DNA of 64,000 nt from Gimesia maris. Lineage in GTDB: Bacteria > Planctomycetota > Planctomycetia > Planctomycetales > Planctomycetaceae. Each line of letters opens with the position of its first letter. Position 1 is the first letter of the stretch. The notes beneath the pieces are model-generated. The model ran no database searches, was not told the origin of the DNA, and saw only the letters and a program-made list of their open reading frames with translations. The position numbers and the translations under genes were made by a program. Location: the NCBI RefSeq assembly GCF_008298035.1, contig NZ_CP042910.1:3549001-3613000 (forward strand). Direction: 5' to 3'. Below are positions 28,515-37,145 of the stretch, piece after piece.

Positions 28515-30308
28515 ATGTCCAGTAAATCGATGCAGTATACAGTGTTGGCCCGTCGCTTCCGGCCTCAGAATTTCTCGGAAGTCGTAGGACAGGGAATGGT
28601 TGCCCAGGCGCTGCAGAATGCCATTCGTGGTGACCGCGTGGCACACGCCTATTTGTTTACCGGCGCGCGGGGTGTGGGTAAAACTTCGATGGCCCGCATT
28701 CTGGCGAAAGCGTTGAATTGCCCTCATACACAGGATGGGATTCCGTGTGGCGAGTGTGAGGTCTGTCAGAATATTGCTGTCGGCAGTGATGTGGATGTAT
28801 TGGAAATCGATGGTGCTTCCAATCGTGGGATTGATGATATCCGTTCGTTGCGGGCGAATGTGAATGTGCGTTCGATGCGATCAAAATATAAGATCTATAT
28901 CATCGACGAAGTTCACATGTTGACCAAGGAAGCGTTCAATGCCTTGCTGAAAACGCTGGAAGAACCGCCTCCGAATGTGAAGTTCATCTTCTGTACGACC
29001 GAGCCGAACAAGCTGCCTGATACGATTCTTTCCCGTTGTCAGCGTTTCGATTTCGGGTACATCGAAGAAAACAGCATCTGTGATCGTCTCAAGCAGATTG
29101 CCGAAGCCGAACAGGTCAGTGTGGCTGATGACGCCATTCAACTCGTCGCCCGCCGCGCGGGTGGATCGATGCGGGACAGCCAGTCTATTTTTGATCAACT
29201 GCTGTCTTTCGGCGAATCGCATCTGACGGCAGAAAGTGTGCACCGAATTCTGGGGACGGCCAGTGATGAACGGCTGATTGAACTTATCGACGCTTTGATT
29301 GAACAAAAGCGGGATGTGGCACTGACGCACTTTGATGCCGCTTTGAATGCCGGTGTGCAGTTGAACGAGTTTGTCGATCAGCTGCTGAATTATCTGCGTG
29401 ATTTATCTGTCGTGGCAACAGGAGCGTCGCAGGTCACCCTGCTCTCGATCTCGGAGATGAATCGAGCCAGTCTGCAGCGTCAGGCGGAAGCCTGGGGAAT
29501 TCAAACCTGTCTGGCCGCGTTTCAGATTCTGAATGAAGCCCGGAATCGGATGTTTCGTGCCAGTCACGGTCGCGCACTGGTGGAACTGGCATTGATACGG
29601 ATGTCACTCCTCGAAGATCTGGACCTGTTGAGCCGTTTTCTGTCATCCGGAGGTCAGATACCTGCTGCCCCGGCAGCGGTGCGGCAAGCTTCCCCTTCTC
29701 TCTCTGCAGCTGCGGTTTCCCAACCCGTTTCTGAGCCCCCCACTCCCCCTCAAGAGAGTACTGAGCCCTCGTCCGATCAAAAAAAAATTGAAAAAAAAAA
29801 TGAAATTGAATCGCCTGTAGCGTCAGAATCGATTGAAAGTTCCCCCCCTGCCGCAGAAACAGTTCCTTTTCGACCCGGAATGGAAAGTTTATTGTTGTCG
29901 CAACTTATTGAAAACACTGAGGATTTGTTAAAAGATTCCCTGAAAGGTGTGACGTCAATAGCAATTTCTGGGCCGAAACAGCTGGATTTACAATTCTCTA
30001 AGAGCTATAATTTCTCAAAGCAATACTGCGAACGGCCTGAAATGCTGGCCCGACTCGAAAATTCGCTGGAAAAGGTGACAGGTGAACGGATTAAAATTCG
30101 TTTGATTGTGCTGGAACCAGCGTCTGAAAACGAGAATGCAGATGACAAACAAAGCAGACCATCGATGGCTCAACAGCGAGCAGAACAGCGTGAACTGGCC
30201 CCTGCCACGGATCATTTTCTGCAGGAAGCCCTTTCCGTGTTTAACGCGCAAAGTGTGAGAGTCGATGTTTTAAAAGTCCAGGCAGAAGAGAAAAAAGAGG
30301 ATTCGTGA
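28515..30308 (+). CDS. dnaX: DNA polymerase III subunit gamma/tau
   Basis: A 597-residue clamp-loader ATPase. It opens VLARRFRPQNFSEVVGQ, with Walker A GARGVGKTS at 50-58, a zinc site with cysteines at 69, 78, 81 and 84, Walker B IYIIDEVHML near 125, sensor 1 FIFCTTEPNKLP and SRCQRFDFG. Domain III ends near residue 370. A Pro/Ser/Glu-rich linker (about 380-450) and a tau-specific C-terminal domain follow. The linker contains A9 and A10 runs (29779-29800) that could produce a gamma-length product. ybaB follows 2 bases after the stop, then recR, the classical operon order. ATG at 28515, with a weak ribosome site. Confidence 0.97.
   Translation: MSSKSMQYTVLARRFRPQNFSEVVGQGMVAQALQNAIRGDRVAHAYLFTGARGVGKTSMARILAKALNCPHTQDGIPCGECEVCQNIAVGSDVDVLEIDGASNRGIDDIRSLRANVNVRSMRSKYKIYIIDEVHMLTKEAFNALLKTLEEPPPNVKFIFCTTEPNKLPDTILSRCQRFDFGYIEENSICDRLKQIAEAEQVSVADDAIQLVARRAGGSMRDSQSIFDQLLSFGESHLTAESVHRILGTASDERLIELIDALIEQKRDVALTHFDAALNAGVQLNEFVDQLLNYLRDLSVVATGASQVTLLSISEMNRASLQRQAEAWGIQTCLAAFQILNEARNRMFRASHGRALVELALIRMSLLEDLDLLSRFLSSGGQIPAAPAAVRQASPSLSAAAVSQPVSEPPTPPQESTEPSSDQKKIEKKNEIESPVASESIESSPPAAETVPFRPGMESLLLSQLIENTEDLLKDSLKGVTSIAISGPKQLDLQFSKSYNFSKQYCERPEMLARLENSLEKVTGERIKIRLIVLEPASENENADDKQSRPSMAQQRAEQRELAPATDHFLQEALSVFNAQSVRVDVLKVQAEEKKEDS
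29779..29800 (+). promoter_or_regulatory. Candidate slippery site in dnaX (A9 and A10 runs)
   Basis: Nine A at 29779-29787 and ten A at 29791-29800, separated by TTG. Adding one A in the first run gives a stop after residue 425, and one in the second run gives a stop after residue 429. Losing one A from either run leads to a TAG within a few codons (about residue 434). All shifts thus give a gamma-sized protein ending in the linker. Thermus thermophilus dnaX uses transcriptional slippage on an A9 run for this purpose. Confidence 0.6.
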
Positions 30309-30310
30309 CC

Positions 30311-30664
30311 ATGTTCAAAGGACTGGGAAATATCGCCGGCATGATGAAGCAGTTTTCAGAAATGCAGGGCAAAATGACGGAGATGCAGGAAAAACTGGGC
30401 AAGCTTCGCTTTGAAGGCTCTGCCGGTGGCGGAATGGTCAACGTGGAAGCAAATGGCCAGCAGAAGGTTCTGGGAGTCAAGATTGACCAGACTCTGCTGG
30501 AGAGCGGTGACCGGGAAATGCTGGAAGACCTGATCACAGCGGCGACCAACCAGGCATTAGATAAAGCGCGCGAGGGAGCTGCAGAAGAAATGTCTCAAAT
30601 CACGGGAGGTATGAATATTCCCGGGCTGGATGAAGCACTTTCGAAATTCAATCCTAATTCCTGA
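30311..30664 (+). CDS. ybaB: YbaB/EbfC family nucleoid-associated protein
   Basis: A 117-residue DNA-binding protein. It has the family form: a helical N-terminus MFKGLGNIAGMMKQFSEMQGKM, a beta part GGGMVNVEANGQQKVLGVKID and a C-terminal helix ITAATNQALDKAREGAAEEM. Members bind DNA as dimers. The start is the ATG two bases after the dnaX stop with AGAGG upstream. GTG at 30305, overlapping that stop, is the alternative. Sits between dnaX and recR as in most bacteria. Confidence 0.95.
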   Translation: MFKGLGNIAGMMKQFSEMQGKMTEMQEKLGKLRFEGSAGGGMVNVEANGQQKVLGVKIDQTLLESGDREMLEDLITAATNQALDKAREGAAEEMSQITGGMNIPGLDEALSKFNPNS

Positions 30665-30748
30665 ACTGGTACGCGTGCCCTACCCGTTCAGTTCCATTTT
30701 CTTTACGGACAGCATTCCGTCTGTTTCAAGTTTTTGAAGAGTCTTTTT

Positions 30749-31375
30749 ATGTCGCTACGTGGAAGAGAGAGTCAGTCTCATCCTTATGGTTCCAGTGTGG
30801 GGCAACTGATTGATCAGTTTGCGACCCTGCCCGGAATCGGTCGTAAATCGGCTGAGCGGCTTGCGCATTACATCCTGTCGATTCCTGAACCGGAAGCCCG
30901 CCAGCTGGCAGATGCGATCAATGCCGTTAAGCAGTCCGTGCGTCCCTGTTCCGTCTGTTACAATCTTACCGAACAGGAAGTCTGTACGATCTGTTCCGAT
31001 TCCCGGCGTGATAAGAAACTGGTCTGCGTAGTAGAGTCCCCGAGGGATGTGGTCTCGCTGGAAGCGACCAGTTCGTTTCAAGGCGTATATCATGTATTAC
31101 AGGGACGGATATCACCGCTGGAAGGAATTGGGCCGGAAAATCTGACGATCAATGCCCTGATTCGACGCGTCAAACAGGATGGCGTAACCGAAATGATCAT
31201 GGCCACCAACCCGACGCTGGAAGGGGATGGAACTGCGCTTTATATTTCCAATCTGCTGGAGCATGAAAATGTGGAAATCACCCGACTTGCCCGCGGTATC
31301 GCTTCCGGGAGTGTGCTAGAGTTTGCTAACAAAGAGATGTTATCTGATGCCCTGCAGGGGCGGCAAAGGTTTTGA
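30749..31375 (+). CDS. recR: Recombination mediator RecR
   Basis: A 208-residue protein of the usual RecR length. In order: a helix-hairpin-helix [18 protein letters not shown], a zinc finger [16 protein letters not shown], and a TOPRIM domain beginning [14 protein letters not shown] and ending with [15 protein letters not shown] and [10 protein letters not shown]. RecR loads RecA onto gapped DNA with RecF or RecO. The start was set at the ATG at 30749 with GAAGAG about seven bases upstream. An in-frame TTG at 30734 is less likely. 84 bases after ybaB and 64 bases before rpoN, so cotranscription of all four is possible. Confidence 0.96.
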   Translation: MSLRGRESQSHPYGSSVGQLIDQFATLPGIGRKSAERLAHYILSIPEPEARQLADAINAVKQSVRPCSVCYNLTEQEVCTICSDSRRDKKLVCVVESPRDVVSLEATSSFQGVYHVLQGRISPLEGIGPENLTINALIRRVKQDGVTEMIMATNPTLEGDGTALYISNLLEHENVEITRLARGIASGSVLEFANKEMLSDALQGRQRF

Positions 31376-31439
31376 GTTTGATCGTTTTTCATTTGTTAAA
31401 ATTTTGTAAGACAACAACAGGTTTGGATTCGGATAATAC

Positions 31440-32930
31440 ATGCATCTGAATATTTCACAACAAATGAAACTGGGCCAGCAGATGAAGCTGGCCCCCAGGA
31501 TGATCCAGTCCATGGAGATCCTGCAGCTCCCTTTACAGGCGCTGGAAGAACGCATCGATCAGGAGCTGGCGGAGAATGTCTGCCTGGAACGGATCAGCGA
31601 CAACGAGAATACCCCTGAAACCGAGTCGGAACAGATGCGGGAACAGGCCAACTCAGATTCCAACAGTCATGAAATTGACGAAAAGGAAATGGTTGCCGGC
31701 AGCGAGCAGAATAACGAATCCGATTTTGAACGACTGCTCGAGATGGCCGAACAGTGGCCTGAAGACAATGTGACCTCGGCGACGAAACCTTCGTCTAACC
31801 GCGTCAGCGAAGATATTGAACGCAATAACGATGCCGTCGCGAATATTACCGAACGACAGCAGACAATCAACGAATACCTGATCGAGCAGTTTCATTACTT
31901 CAGCTGCTCTCCGGAAGTGAAAGAGTTTGGCGAATACCTGATACAGAATCTGGACCATAACGGCCGACTGCAGAGTTCGCTGCCTGAAATCGTGCAGGTG
32001 TATGGACAGAAAATTACACAGGAAGAAGCGGAAACCGCGCTGTCGCTGATTCAGAAATGTGATCCGCCTGGCGTCGGTGCCCGCGACCTGCAGGAATGTC
32101 TGCTGCTGCAGTTGAAGCCAGATGCCCCGTATCGCGATGTACTGGTTACTCTGATCACCGCACACCTGGATGACCTGGGACAAAATCGTCTGCCTGTGAT
32201 TCAGCGCAAGACCGGCTATTCGATCGACATGATCAAAAATGCCATGTCTTATCTGCGCTACCTGGATCCGTTTCCCGGTCGTGGGTTTGAATCAGAACCA
32301 GTACTCAAGGTGACGCCGGATGTATTTGTCAAACTGGATAAAGACGGCAAGTACGTGGTTGAGCTGGAAAACGAATACACGCCTCCCCTGCGAATCAGCA
32401 GGGGATATGCCCAAATGCTGCGCAACAAAGCTGACGATCAGACCAAAGAATACATCAAGAAAAAAATCGATGCTGCCAAGTGGTTAATCGAAGCCATTGA
32501 GCAGCGGCACAGTACGTTGAAGCGGGTCGCACAGGCGATCGTAGACTTTCAGACCGAGTTCCTGGATAACGGCCCTGAGTTTATCGTCCCGTTAAAAATG
32601 CAACAGATTGCTGATGTGGTTGGCGTGCACGTAACCACGGTCTCCCGGGCGGTCGATGACAAATGGATTCAGACTCCCCGCGGGCTGTATCCACTCAAAC
32701 GCTTCTTTGGCGGCGGCACAAAAACCTCGGACGGTGAAGACGTTGCCTGGGGCATCATTCGTCTGAAACTCAAAGAAATCATTGACGGGGAAGATAAGAA
32801 TAAACCCCTCAGCGATGATGCACTCGTGGATGCCTTATCCAAGGAAGGCTATAACCTCGCACGCAGAACGGTCACCAAGTATCGGAAAGCAATGAATATC
32901 CCGTCATCACGTCAACGGCGCGAATATTAA
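31440..32930 (+). CDS. rpoN: RNA polymerase sigma-54 factor
   Basis: A 496-residue sigma-54. Region I is Gln/Leu-rich ([29 protein letters not shown]). An acidic region II follows (about 60-110). The core-binding part has [16 protein letters not shown], and the helix-turn-helix has [18 protein letters not shown]. The RpoN box [14 protein letters not shown] is at the C-terminus. It needs AAA+ activators, none of which is in this window. No clear -24/-12 promoter was recognised nearby. It ends 22 bases from the end of convergent thiL. Confidence 0.97.
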   Translation: MHLNISQQMKLGQQMKLAPRMIQSMEILQLPLQALEERIDQELAENVCLERISDNENTPETESEQMREQANSDSNSHEIDEKEMVAGSEQNNESDFERLLEMAEQWPEDNVTSATKPSSNRVSEDIERNNDAVANITERQQTINEYLIEQFHYFSCSPEVKEFGEYLIQNLDHNGRLQSSLPEIVQVYGQKITQEEAETALSLIQKCDPPGVGARDLQECLLLQLKPDAPYRDVLVTLITAHLDDLGQNRLPVIQRKTGYSIDMIKNAMSYLRYLDPFPGRGFESEPVLKVTPDVFVKLDKDGKYVVELENEYTPPLRISRGYAQMLRNKADDQTKEYIKKKIDAAKWLIEAIEQRHSTLKRVAQAIVDFQTEFLDNGPEFIVPLKMQQIADVVGVHVTTVSRAVDDKWIQTPRGLYPLKRFFGGGTKTSDGEDVAWGIIRLKLKEIIDGEDKNKPLSDDALVDALSKEGYNLARRTVTKYRKAMNIPSSRQRREY

Positions 32931-32952
32931 TCGCTCACCCGTACCAGGCTGG

Positions 32953-33876
32953 TTACAACTGATGCTTCCAGCCTGTATTCTCCAGTGGTGTTGTGGAACC
33001 GTCTGTCTGCTGCAGCAAGGCACCCTGCTCTGCTGTGATTTTTCCGATATGAGTCAATGGAATGGAAAGTGGATTCTGGTCCCGCAGTCGCTGCCCCTGT
33101 TCTGCAGAGACGGTAAACAGCAGTTCGAAGTCTTCGCCGTCTGAGAGTGCCTTCTGTAGACGCTCTGCGTCTGTCAACTCAGAAGAGACGCGTGGGCTGA
33201 TCGGGATCTGTTTCGACTGGATGACTGCACCGACATCCGATTCGACCAGAATGTGTTGCAGGTCAGATGCCAGGCCGTCACTCACATCGATCATGGATTT
33301 GATCGTTACGGTTTCCATCAGAGCGACAGCTTCCCTGACGCGAGGTTGAAACGTCAAATGATGGGATTCCAGGCTTCCGCCGAGAGCGCCGGTCACAAAA
33401 ATCCAGTCGCCTGGTTGAGCGCCAGAGCGTTTGATGGAGTGTGACTGGTCTGCGGTTCCAATGATGGCAACATTGATGACCAGGGGGCCGTTCCAGCTGT
33501 TTGTATCACCGCCGGCGAGTTGGGTCTGGAATTCTGCAGCCAGCTCCATGATCCCCTGCATCACTGATTTGGCAAATTCAGATCCTCGTGATCGAGGCAG
33601 CGCCAGACTGACCAGGGCTGAGTGAGGAGATCCGCCCATGGCCGCGATATCACTCAGGTTGACCGCCAGCGCTTTGCGGCCGGCAAGTTCCGGAGTCGCG
33701 GGTGGAAATGTGAAATGAGCCCCCTCCATCAGCATATCGGTCGCCAGCAGCAGTTCTGAGTGGGCCGGCGGTTGCAGTATTGCTGTATCATCGCCAATCC
33801 CCAGCAGGTTTGTATGCGACATTCCCTTCTGTGAACGAATCCATTCAATGAGTTCAAATTCGTGAAATGCAGTCAT
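32953..33876 (-). CDS. thiL: Thiamine-monophosphate kinase
   Basis: A 307-residue ThiL. The N-terminal ELIEWIRSQ, GIGDDTAIL (Mg/ATP Asp pair), the LLATDMLMEGAHF strand, KALAVNLSDIAAMGG and VIGTADQ are all present, as are IDVSDGLASDLQHIL and the late GEDFELLFTV. It phosphorylates thiamine monophosphate to the active cofactor thiamine diphosphate in the cytoplasm. No TPP riboswitch was seen upstream. Length is near the family's usual 310-350. A shared hairpin (32945-32975, CAGGCTGG/CCAGCCTG) spans its end and may be read from both sides. Confidence 0.95.
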   Translation of the reverse strand: MTAFHEFELIEWIRSQKGMSHTNLLGIGDDTAILQPPAHSELLLATDMLMEGAHFTFPPATPELAGRKALAVNLSDIAAMGGSPHSALVSLALPRSRGSEFAKSVMQGIMELAAEFQTQLAGGDTNSWNGPLVINVAIIGTADQSHSIKRSGAQPGDWIFVTGALGGSLESHHLTFQPRVREAVALMETVTIKSMIDVSDGLASDLQHILVESDVGAVIQSKQIPISPRVSSELTDAERLQKALSDGEDFELLFTVSAEQGQRLRDQNPLSIPLTHIGKITAEQGALLQQTDGSTTPLENTGWKHQL

Positions 33877-34019
33877 GTGGATACAGTCAGGGACAATAAG
33901 AGTTCGTTCGAAGGGGGCACAACGCTTGCCTGTCGACAGCCCATCATAACAGTTTCCATTGCCGGGCTGCGAGTGTGCGTTATCTCGTTTTTACGACGCA
34001 GGCAGGATCAGATCGCTGT

Positions 34020-34060
34020 CAAAAAAAAGAACCCGGCACTCGTGGAAAGAGTGTCGGGTT
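34020..34060 (-). terminator. Rho-independent terminator of the HtrA gene
   Basis: The arms AACCCGGCACTC and GAGTGTCGGGTT (34030-34041 and 34049-34060) pair with one mismatch-type position. On the - strand the stem is followed by TTCTTTTTTTT. It lies about 40 bases beyond the HtrA stop. Confidence 0.88.
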
Positions 34061-34100
34061 TGATGGATCAGTATGAACTGATTGATGGATCTATTATAAA

Positions 34101-35498
34101 CTACGGCGTACTGTCCAGATTGAGTGGCAGGTGGCCATAGAGAGTTTCGTTCTTGCGGAGAATGTAAAATTTCAGTGGGTTGAAGCTGGGGAGCTTCGAA
34201 TTACTTAAAACATAGGATACGTTGCTGAGATTAACCGTTTCCCAGATATGCAGTCCCACCAGAATGTCGCCGCGACGCATGCCGTTCATGGCTGCCGGGC
34301 TCTGGGGGCGAACTTCTTCGATCAGCATCCCACCCTCATAGCGGGGGTTGAGCATATGCTTTTGTGTTTCAGGAACTTTGCTGATACGGATTCCCAGGAC
34401 TTCCCATGTCTTTTCCAGAGTGGGATCGTTTGAGATTTCATTATTCTGAGCCCGCACAATGGGGGCACTGACAGGTGTCGTGCGAACAACAGAACCACTG
34501 TCTGCCAGTGTGATCTGAACCGTCTGCGTTTTCTCTTCCCGGCGAATCAGCAGGTCGATTGTATCACCGGGCTTGTGTCCCATGAAAGCTCGTTCCAGGT
34601 CAACACGATCAACTACGTTGACCGAGCCAGCCTTCATGACAATGTCATCTTTCTGCAGACCGGATTTCTCCGCGGGGCTGTCTTTGGCTGGCTGTCCGAG
34701 TACCAGCATCTGTTTGTCACCCTGTTTGATATCGTTCGCCAGAATTCCATGGTAGGTATGATCCAGTAATTCCGTACTGATCAGGTCAGCAATAATTTTC
34801 CGGGCATCGTCGATGGGAATGGCAAAGCCAATTCTCTGGGCACCGGCACGAATTGCGACGTTAATCCCCACGACTTCACCATCAAGGTTCAACAGAGGGC
34901 CACCACTGTTACCGGGGTTGATGCTGGCATCGGTCTGAATCAGGTTCTTGTAGGATTGTTTTTCGTTCACTTCGACATCACGAGAAAGCGAACTGATGAT
35001 ACCGGATGTGACCGTGTGTTCGTATCCGAACGCGTTGCCCACGGCAATCACGGTTTCGCCCAGCATCAGGTCTGATGACGTTCCGGGAGGCATCACCGTC
35101 AGCTTTTTGTTGGGATTGATTTTGATAATCGCAAGATCTTCACTCTGATTCGATGAAATGATCCGCGCATTGTAGGTGCTGCCATCCATCATCGTGACGC
35201 GTAAAGAGTCAACTCCATCGATCACATGGTGATTTGTGACGATGTATCCACGGGGGTCAACGACGATACCGGTTCCCATCCCATTGACTTTGCGGTTTTT
35301 TCCAGAACCGAAAAGCGAGTCTTCTGAACGTGCTGTCTTCTCACTGTGAATATTAACCACAGAAGTTTTTGCACGTTCAATAGCGCGAACAAGGGGTGTT
35401 TTCCGTACGTCGGAGGCAACACTGTCCTCACATAATGCAACTGATCCTGTTACGATCAGAACAGTGCACATAGTGAGTTTATAAAAGCACTTAATCAT
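34101..35498 (-). CDS. HtrA/DegP-like serine protease with PDZ domains
   Basis: From the ATG at 35498 the protein is 465 residues. A signal peptide (MIKCFYKLTMCTVLIVTGSV) directs export. The S1C protease domain has His in GYIVTNHHVI, Asp in SEDLAIIKI and Ser in NPGNSGGPLL, the complete triad. A PDZ domain follows (about 275-365; SGLQKDDIVMKAG), then a second, less regular PDZ-like region (PAAMNGMRRGDILVGLHIWE). It should degrade or refold damaged proteins outside the inner membrane. The frame is open to 35597, but the ATG at 35498 places the signal sequence correctly. Own terminator present, so monocistronic. Confidence 0.93.
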   Translation of the reverse strand: MIKCFYKLTMCTVLIVTGSVALCEDSVASDVRKTPLVRAIERAKTSVVNIHSEKTARSEDSLFGSGKNRKVNGMGTGIVVDPRGYIVTNHHVIDGVDSLRVTMMDGSTYNARIISSNQSEDLAIIKINPNKKLTVMPPGTSSDLMLGETVIAVGNAFGYEHTVTSGIISSLSRDVEVNEKQSYKNLIQTDASINPGNSGGPLLNLDGEVVGINVAIRAGAQRIGFAIPIDDARKIIADLISTELLDHTYHGILANDIKQGDKQMLVLGQPAKDSPAEKSGLQKDDIVMKAGSVNVVDRVDLERAFMGHKPGDTIDLLIRREEKTQTVQITLADSGSVVRTTPVSAPIVRAQNNEISNDPTLEKTWEVLGIRISKVPETQKHMLNPRYEGGMLIEEVRPQSPAAMNGMRRGDILVGLHIWETVNLSNVSYVLSNSKLPSFNPLKFYILRKNETLYGHLPLNLDSTP

Positions 35499-35843
35499 TC
35501 GGTGGCTCAGTTCATCGAGGTGGCGGTGCGATTGCTCGCGATTCCTAGTTCCATCTACCGACCGGAGGCGATCCATCAATGCTCCGTAGAACTGCATATC
35601 GGAATGATTACTTGAGCGCCTTAATCAGGGCCAAACTCTGTGGAATAGTTTACCTAGTTCACAAGTCGTTATTCTGGGTAAAAGGTGCCGATTAAATGGC
35701 CTGCAGTTTTGATAAATGACTGCGGCTTTGCAGAAATGGCTCATGTCGGCAGAGACGGAGGCAGCCGGATGCTGTCAGATTCAGCGAGATAGACGTAAGT
35801 GGAGCGGCTGCAGACTTCTGCGAAGTGAATCTTGAGAATGATT
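35499..35843. other. Intergenic region, nothing recognised
   Basis: 345 bases between two - strand genes. No gene, repeat copy or strong terminator was seen. Presumably contains the HtrA promoter. Confidence 0.4.
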
Positions 35844-36941
35844 TCAATTATTTGTGATTTTATCGAGTTTCATTTTTAACACTTTTTTCTGCTCAACAGG
35901 GGCTTTCTGAATTGCCTGGGTGAGGGTATGGGATGCTTTGTTCAGCTGCTGGTTTGCCTGATAGGATGTCGCCAGTGTGTCCAGTAGATTCCAGTCTTCA
36001 AAGCGGGTCAGTTCACAGGCTTTTTCAGCATGAGATACTGCCAGTTCAGAGTTTTGAAGTTTCTCGTCAGCACAGGTTGCATATAACCAGGCCAGATCGT
36101 TATGTGCTACTGCTGAGGAGGGGTTAAGCTCCAGTGCTCTCTGGTAGTCTTTGATCGCCGAATCAAACTGAGCCCGATGTTCCCAGATCGCAGCGCGATT
36201 GCTGAATACTTCGGATACGAAGTTGTTGGCTTTGATTGCCTGGTTGAAATCCTGCAGCGACTGGTCCCACTGGTTCAGTTCCCGATAGGCAATTCCCCGG
36301 GCATTTAGAGCCGCCACCATTTGCGGGTTCTGCTGAATCGCTTTTGTCAGATCCTCCACTGCCGTCTGCAGTTGCTTCTGTTCCAGTCGGATCAGGCCTC
36401 GAATGTAATGCGCATTTGCATCTTTGCCATTGAGGTGTATGGCTCGATTCAGATCTTCCAGAGCCAGATCGTACTCATTCTGTAAACGTCGAATATTTCC
36501 CCGATTGACGTAGATGTGGGCATTCTCGGGTTTGAGCTTCAGCGAGGCGGCAAAGTCAGAAAGAGCTGCAGGATAGTTCTTCAAAACCTGCTGAGCTATT
36601 CCTCTTAAATGATAGCGCTCGGCGGTAGGCTTGGTTTCGATAAACTGATCCAGAATAGAAATCAGTTCCTCCGGTGCTTTCAGGTCAGCTACATTAATCC
36701 AGCCTCCCCTTAACGGAATCCAGAGCCATTCCTCGTTTCGCTGGGTTGCGACAAGAACTTCCCCCGGGTTCAGCTGACTGATGAGCCCTTCCCCTGTCTT
36801 CAGTTCTGCCCCTTTGGTCGCCACGATCATCGTCTGAGAGAAAATCTCAGGCTGCTCACAATAAGTGTGATTATGAGCATGTAAAATGACTGCCAGCAGC
36901 AGAGCAGACTGAATCAGATTGTTTCTAAATGCAGCGTTCAT
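35844..36941 (-). CDS. Exported SH3b-like and TPR repeat protein
   Basis: From the ATG at 36941 the product is 365 residues. It starts with a signal peptide (LIQSALLLAVILHAH, with the mature start near residue 30). Residues of about 35-90 look like a bacterial SH3 domain (KTGEGLISQLNPGEVLVATQRNEEWLWI in family style). From about 105 to the end there are seven or so TPR units (YVNRGNIRRLQNEYDLALEDLNRAI and repeats). Such proteins act as protein-interaction scaffolds in the periplasm. TTG at 36944 lies directly before the ATG. Divergent from the YTV gene. Confidence 0.86.
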   Translation of the reverse strand: MNAAFRNNLIQSALLLAVILHAHNHTYCEQPEIFSQTMIVATKGAELKTGEGLISQLNPGEVLVATQRNEEWLWIPLRGGWINVADLKAPEELISILDQFIETKPTAERYHLRGIAQQVLKNYPAALSDFAASLKLKPENAHIYVNRGNIRRLQNEYDLALEDLNRAIHLNGKDANAHYIRGLIRLEQKQLQTAVEDLTKAIQQNPQMVAALNARGIAYRELNQWDQSLQDFNQAIKANNFVSEVFSNRAAIWEHRAQFDSAIKDYQRALELNPSSAVAHNDLAWLYATCADEKLQNSELAVSHAEKACELTRFEDWNLLDTLATSYQANQQLNKASHTLTQAIQKAPVEQKKVLKMKLDKITNN

Positions 36942-36982
36942 CAATGTTTGCCAATACTGTCTCAGCGGTATATCTCAGAGAA

Positions 36983-37012
36983 TTGTTAGTTTTTTGATAT
37001 AATTAGTATAAT
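36983..37012 (+). promoter_or_regulatory. Candidate promoter of the YTV gene
   Basis: TTGTTA (36983-36988), an 18-base spacer and TATAAT (37007-37012). A second TATAAT lies at 36998-37003. The region is very AT-rich and the gene start is about 130 bases downstream. Eye-based call only. Confidence 0.35.
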
Positions 37013-37145
37013 TCGTAGAATTCCTATATTAACATGTTATTCTATACTGGTGTTCGACTCTTTCCCAAACTAAAGGGAATTAGAAAACAGAGAATATTCA
37101 TTTTTTAGCATTATGAATTTCAAAACAACATGAAAGGGGAGGAAA

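Noticed and set aside
32953-34000. TPP riboswitch upstream of thiL
   Set aside because: No conserved thi-box motifs were seen in the sequence before the thiL start.
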